Part shown: positions 58,940 to 64,000 of the stretch, piece by piece | Numbering within the stretch: the first letter of the stretch is position 1 | Layout of the letters: the number at the start of each line of letters is the position of its first letter | Assembly (NCBI GenBank): GCA_948567375.1 | Contig: OX419758.1 | Coordinates: 30,943,001 to 31,007,000 of the forward strand | DNA length: 64,000 bases | Direction: 5' to 3' | DNA from: Lunularia cruciata | Taxonomy: Eukaryota; Streptophyta; Marchantiopsida; Lunulariales; Lunulariaceae | Translations under genes and position numbers: made by a program | The notes under the pieces: model-generated | Databases searched by the model: none | Told to the model about the DNA's origin: nothing | The model's input: the letters and a program-made list of their open reading frames with translations, nothing else

Positions 58940-60000
58940 TGAACTAGCTATAGATCAAGTGCATTGAGATATAGCCATAGTCCTTGAGAAACCACCATGA
59001 GGAGAGAAATCAAACAAGTCATATGCCATCTTCTCAAATAGCTATCACACACCAATACAATAGTAGATCCACTGGAAGAGCCAAATAACATACACCACAA
59101 GCCTACACATACAATTGCCAAGCTTGGATCCATAGTTCCGTCAATGTTTAGAAGGTGAAATGGTGCATAATTATGCACATGATCCTTCCAAATAACACCA
59201 TCATGTCTTTCCAACATGAGGACTCCGGAAAGTAAAACCTCACACACTATCAATAGTAATAAATGGCTACATGTACATCTAGATCTTGTCCATAGAGTAG
59301 AAAAATAAGGAGAGAAGGATGCTAAGAAGGCTTGCCAACTAAACCAATAGCCCATGGCCAACCAAGGTAATTGGAGATCCCAATCTCCCAAGTGGCTTTT
59401 TTTCAAATTGTACTTATGCAATTCTATCTTCATTTATTGTACTTATGCAATTCTATCTTCATTGTTTGAACTACCCTCATTGATTAGCCATCTTCCTTAG
59501 GATGATCTTGGGATATAATATAATGATCAATCAAGATCTTGTCACACAAGACCTGAAATTCTCCCAAAAACTTTATACTTTGATCAATCAAGACCTCAAT
59601 TGGTGCACCAAAATCACTAAGTTATCCCTTTGCTAGACTTGTCAAGAAGTACCACCAACTCAATCCACTTGGAGAAGTACTCCTCTATAACCAAAAGATA
59701 CCAATGATGTCTCTTAGTCAATAGTAAAGGTCTAGCAAAGTCCAAACTCCAATGGTAACCCAACTCCATGATAGGTAATGGTGTAACTATGATGTGGGAG
59801 CATTAAATGATGCTCTAACTTGATCAAAAACTGCACATCTAGCAATAAATTTTTGTACATTGGTTTGCATACTGTGCCACCAATAATGACTCTAGAGTAA
59901 GTTATATGTCCACTTTACTCCAAAATGTCCAAGCTCCTCATGAGCATGACGTACCAACTATGGTTAACCAAGACAAAAGGGGCACTCTAGCTATTGGTAT
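58940..60000 (-). pseudogene. D2 integrase and PHD-finger region, decayed
   Basis: The frame at 59433-58948 matches the B1 integrase C-terminus (GDWDLQLPWLAMGY), then HDGVIWKDHVHNYAPF, and then the PHD-type finger with VLVCDSYLRRWHMTC. The Trp before the His is kept here, whereas B1 has a stop. The first finger CxxC reads CMLF, and the final CxxC is lost. The fourth zinc ligand is Tyr as in B1. Upstream, integrase remnants with stops run to about 60000. Confidence 0.8.
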
Positions 60001-60399
60001 TTTAACTTTAGATTAGTTTTGGTTTTTGCACTATTAGTAGAAGTACTCTTTTGGTGACACCTCTATCTGATCTACCTATCCTATCATACATAACATCCTT
60101 CTAGATATTACCAAGCTAATTTTCACCTCTAGCTAATATGTATAGCTATTGGTATTACATATATCCTAAGAAGATGTCTACCCTCCAATCTAAACCACCT
60201 AGCTTGTTAATATACATGGTCTCTATCCTTGGCATCAACTATACCACTCACAATGCAAATGCAAAGATAGTCCTTCACTAAGACATCATCATGAATATCT
60301 CATTGACCTTTACCAATATCTCCAATCTTTGGATCTAAGACCTCAACAACTCCTATTTGTACTAAGAGAGATACCATCATAGCCTCAAAAAATATACAT

Positions 60400-61800
60400 A
60401 GAAAGGTAGATGCAAACTAAACTAGGACTATCTTCTCATCTGTCTCACCATGCCAACATGCTTTGGTATGGTCATATTGGTTGGTTCATGGGTTTCTACT
60501 CAATCTATCTACATCTCGGTTCACCACTCCATGTCTATGAATAACCATGAAATCATACTCTTGTAAAATTAGAATTCATCATGTAGCTTCTCTAACAGCT
60601 TGCCAAACTCCATCAATCACTTAAATGGTTGATGATTAGTGATGAAAGTGAATGGGTCATCAAATAGGTAATATAGAAAATGTGCGATTGCTAAGCACTC
60701 TCCCTCATATGAAATATACTTTTCCTCCACTAAATTGTTGGAGCAACTAGCATAGGACACCACAAACTCCTTCCCTCATCATCTTGGTTGGTGAGCATTG
60801 CTCTAAGTCCCCATACACTTCAATCAATATGAACTTGGAATGTTTGTTCTCTAATTGGTCTCTTAAGAATAGGAGCAAATGTCAACCTCTCCTTGAGCTC
60901 TATAAAAGCTCTCTCCTGCTCATCTCCTCAACACTATTCTTGTGTAAGTTTAGTTATCTTTGTCAAGGCCTTGGCAATGGCACTAAATTTTCTAACTTAT
61001 CAACAATAGAAGTTCACCAACCCAAGGAGTGCTTGCACTTTATTCACATTTTTAGGCCAAGGAATACATGCAATAGCCTCCATCTTGATCTATTGAACGC
61101 CAAGTCCACTAAGTAGATAAGATCAAGAACACCAAGTCCACTAGAGTAGATAGTGTGACCCAAATACTTAACTTGTTTGTGGAAGAATTTGTGCTTTCTA
61201 GGATGTAATTTGAGCTGTCCAAATCTCAATCTCTCACAAACACTTCCAACAAAAGTCTCTTATGCTCTTCTAAAATAGTGTTATAAACCAAAATATCACC
61301 ATTATAGCACCAATCAAAGTCCAATCCTGCTAGGATCTTGTTCATGACACTCTAGAACTAAGTAGGAGTGTTCTTTAACCCAAATGGGTAAGAGCATCCA
61401 CTAATACAATACATCCTTGCCATGAGGATCAATAGCCCAAAATGTTATCTTGGACTTATCTTCCTGTTTGATTTGAAATTAATCATATTTTGCTCAAAGA
61501 TCCAAAGTACTAAAGACCTTTGCATGTCAATCACATCAAAGACCTCCTCCAAGTAGGCATAACATACCAATTAGCCTTAATCTATTAGTTGATAGGATAA
61601 TAATTTCCACATGTTTGCTTTTTGATACAATTACCATGCATGTCCTTCTTGGTTGGCATCATTGTAGTTGAATCATACTCTCCATGTGAAATTGTCACCA
61701 GACCAACCTGAAAAAAATCTCTACTATGACTTTGAATCAAGGTTCTCTGCATGTCATTGTATTTGTAAAGGTCAAAAAATTGGTGTTTCATTAGTCAGCT
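60400..61800 (-). pseudogene. D2 reverse transcriptase and RNase H region, decayed
   Basis: The minus strand aligns with B1 42600-44060. Recognisable pieces include the RT segment at 61229-61044 (KYLGHTIY) and at 61791-61585 (VTISHGEYDSTTMMPTKKDM). No long frame survives. Confidence 0.8.
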
Positions 61801-62389
61801 CAATCCAATTACCAGGTCTTTCATGGCACCTAAATTCTTTATACTAAAGACCAAAAAAAATCATGTAGCTCCTCAAGAACCTCCAACCTCTCTCTCTTTC
61901 CCTTCTTGTAAGTTTGGATCCAATATTTGGGTCCCAAGTATCCTCTGTAATTTATGTAGAAGTGGAAATGTATTATTACAGCTCCTCAAGAACCTCCAAC
62001 CTCTCTCTCTTTCCCTTCTTGTAATTTTGGATCCAATATTTGGGTCCCAAGTATCCTTTGTAATTTATGTAGAAGTGGAAATGTATTATTAAAGTAGCTA
62101 TTACACCAAGGCCTTGGAAGTAGTACTATCATACCTCTAATTGATAGAGTTCCCAACCTCAGAGTGAAAATCTTTCTTAGCTCTAGCAACAAGCTCCACA
62201 CATCCTCTAGTTTCATCCAAAGTAGACCAAGGATGCAACCCAAGTAGACCATGTTCACTTGGATGTACCCTAAATAGACCACTCTCACTAGTAGTAACTA
62301 GTTGTGTCCCAAAAATATCATGCACATTTGGTCCATGGCCCCTAACATGTGCTTGAATCATCTTAATTGGCATAGAGCTTAAAAGTGTC

Positions 62390-63400
62390 CAAGTGGTGAT
62401 GCCTATCAAGAAAATCCTATGTGCTCAACCAATCCAAGGCTCCTAATCTAGGTCAACAATTTAGGTCCATAGCTTGACCTAACACTTGGATACCTCTAAC
62501 ACTACTGAAATGATGGTTATACGAGTATAGAAACCTATCATCCACTCTCTTACTCATCAACATTAGGCTCCACCAATTGTTATGATTGTAAGTTCTAAAC
62601 AAGTTTAATATCTCTCTCTCAAAAATCATGGGAGCTTGGGAAACTCATGAGTGTGGGTAAAGCAGCTTTGGGCTACCCAACAAGATTCACCACTACCATA
62701 GTGACCTATCAACCACTACCATTGTCTGAGATTGGCTCCCAACATCCAAAATATCATTAGATCCAAACAATCAGATGTGATGGTCATTGAATACTATCAT
62801 AAGCATAATGTAGAACCTCCTTAAGGAAGAGGTTTTTCCACCAAAATGAAGATAATGAGCCCTTGATTTAAGTCTAGCTACATCTAACAACATGGTAGGT
62901 CCCATCCAAGTATGGATCTAATGTATCTTTTCCACCACACATGTGCAAGAATCACCCATCAAAAGGATGTTCTCCAAAATGTACAATAGAGAAATGACCT
63001 AATGAATCTATAGATGTTGTAGTATACATAACATCTTCCATAACATGCCAAAATGTGGATCCTATAGACCTTGACCTTTGCCATCATAGGGATGTTCATG
63101 GTGTGCCCATCTAAAAATCCCCAAATAAATGGGACCATGTCTCTTTAGATTTTATGCTCCTAACAAGGAGATGTTTATTGGTAGGATCTTCACATAACCC
63201 TTGACTATTGATATGGTAAAAACTCAGAATACCAATAGCCCAAGTGTACCACATGATTATAGAGAGACTTGCCTATCAATCTCATCTCTCTCCACATACA
63301 AGTACCTTTGAACCTGTATGCATGTTTGTAATAATGTAGTTAGTCTAGTGTTGATCCCACCAAACAACTCCAATAGACATATTTCTTCTCTATTGGATAC
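62390..63400 (-). pseudogene. D2 DNA methyltransferase region, catalytic motif lost
   Basis: Motif I is readable as ICLLELFGGIN (about 63385-63345) and motif II as YLYVERDE. At motif IV the catalytic PCQ has become A-H-H within RWAHHEH (about 63100). The ENV and motif VIII blocks are present only in shifted frames. The last block continues in frame into MIGITTWTLLSS (from 62409). Confidence 0.7.
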
Positions 63401-64000
63401 TACCAAGCAATAAGTGTGGTATCCAAAGGTGACCATGTACTAGACTTTGAAAGCTCATCCTCAAAGTGATCTATAAGTGGTAAAAAGCTCCACCCCAAGC
63501 CAATTACACCAATCTATCCACATGATGTTGCAATTCGTCATCAAAAATCCATAGTGGAACATCCAAAGTGGATGGAATAAGCCCACTTGTACTCCAAATC
63601 TAATTGATCTACTCTAGTACTAGAATATTCTTTGCATGAGCATTCCCTACTAGTAACTCATCATGCCAAGTCATTGAACCACTAAATGCTAAAATATGTC
63701 ATGGTCCTTGACTATATTGAGCCAAGACTATCAATATTAAAGCACAGTAGTAGGCAACATACACATCCCTCACTTGACTACCAATCTGGCCTACAGAAAT
63801 CTATCTTCTTCCAATAGTCAATGCTAAAACCCATGGGATATAACATTGATCCACCAACTAGTACATCATATGACTCTACAAATATTGCAATGGATTGAAC
63901 TTTCACTTTACTATTTTATAAAGGTATATGAACATTACTAGCATGTAGTAGATGACTTAGAATATTATGATAAAAATAGATCCAAAAGATATTCCAAATT

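Larger units (their letters stand above)
58081..64000 (-). mobile_element. Ty3/gypsy element D2, relative of B1, running off the window
   Basis: The left end starts TATCATGCA and repeats the B1 terminal layout: ~100-bp repeat (58081-58190), ~450-bp block, then the ~100-bp repeat (58709-58796) and a polypurine tract (58797-58808). The internal region aligns with B1 40882 to about 46000 but is far more decayed. Gag and the 5' end lie right of the window. Confidence 0.85.

Noticed and set aside
1-64000. tRNA or rRNA genes
   Set aside because: No convincing tRNA fold with A and B boxes or rRNA segment was noticed; the Met-tRNA-like match at 16228 is a retrotransposon primer site.

Overview
The window is plant nuclear DNA, most likely from a seedless or early-diverging land plant; lineage is inferred only from gene content and is low confidence. 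Two intact host-type genes sit in a unique stretch of about 26-36 kb: a two-exon phytocyanin (34395-35192, +) and an intronless secreted proline-rich protein ending in a STIG1 cysteine-rich domain (27296-28537, -). Almost everything else is transposable-element DNA, much of it nested and decayed.

Left block (1-21.5 kb). Five layers are nested. A Ty1/copia relic (16154-19600, +) carries in its 5' LTR a Ty3/gypsy element of family B (B-b, - strand, ending at 16153). B-b is split by Ty3/gypsy element A2 (5193-10682, +) and by a solo A LTR (11260-11951). A2 gag is interrupted by another B piece (B-a, 3730-5192), which received element A1, whose pol frame is uninterrupted (1-3002) with its 3' LTR at 3051-3729. 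A decayed pogo/Tigger-type transposase follows at about 19948-21470.

Middle block (21.5-40.2 kb). It holds AT-rich DNA without recognisable genes, a minus-strand copia relic whose integrase is missing (about 23150-26000), the two host genes, and a minus-strand solo A LTR (38278-38970).

Right block (40.2-64 kb). Element B1 (40222-57747, -) is a decayed Ty3/gypsy element with order gag, protease, cytosine-5 DNA methyltransferase, reverse transcriptase, RNase H, integrase, PHD finger. Its 5' leader is interrupted by family C (48897-56457, +), in which a 3,776-bp unit has inserted into a nearly equal-length unit of the same family. Both insertions have 5-bp target duplications and TG...CA ends. 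Each unit carries two ORFs of unknown function and has no visible internal retroviral domains, so it resembles a giant solo LTR with genes inside it. A more decayed B relative (D2, about 58081 to the window end, -) has the same layout.

The main discovery candidate is family B, a Ty3/gypsy retrotransposon whose polyprotein carries both a DNA methyltransferase and a C-terminal PHD finger. Three diverged copies of the methyltransferase and two of the PHD region are visible. The second candidate is family C. Retrotransposon-encoded DNA methyltransferases have been reported in dinoflagellates and charophyte algae; the combination with a PHD finger is not one I recognise.
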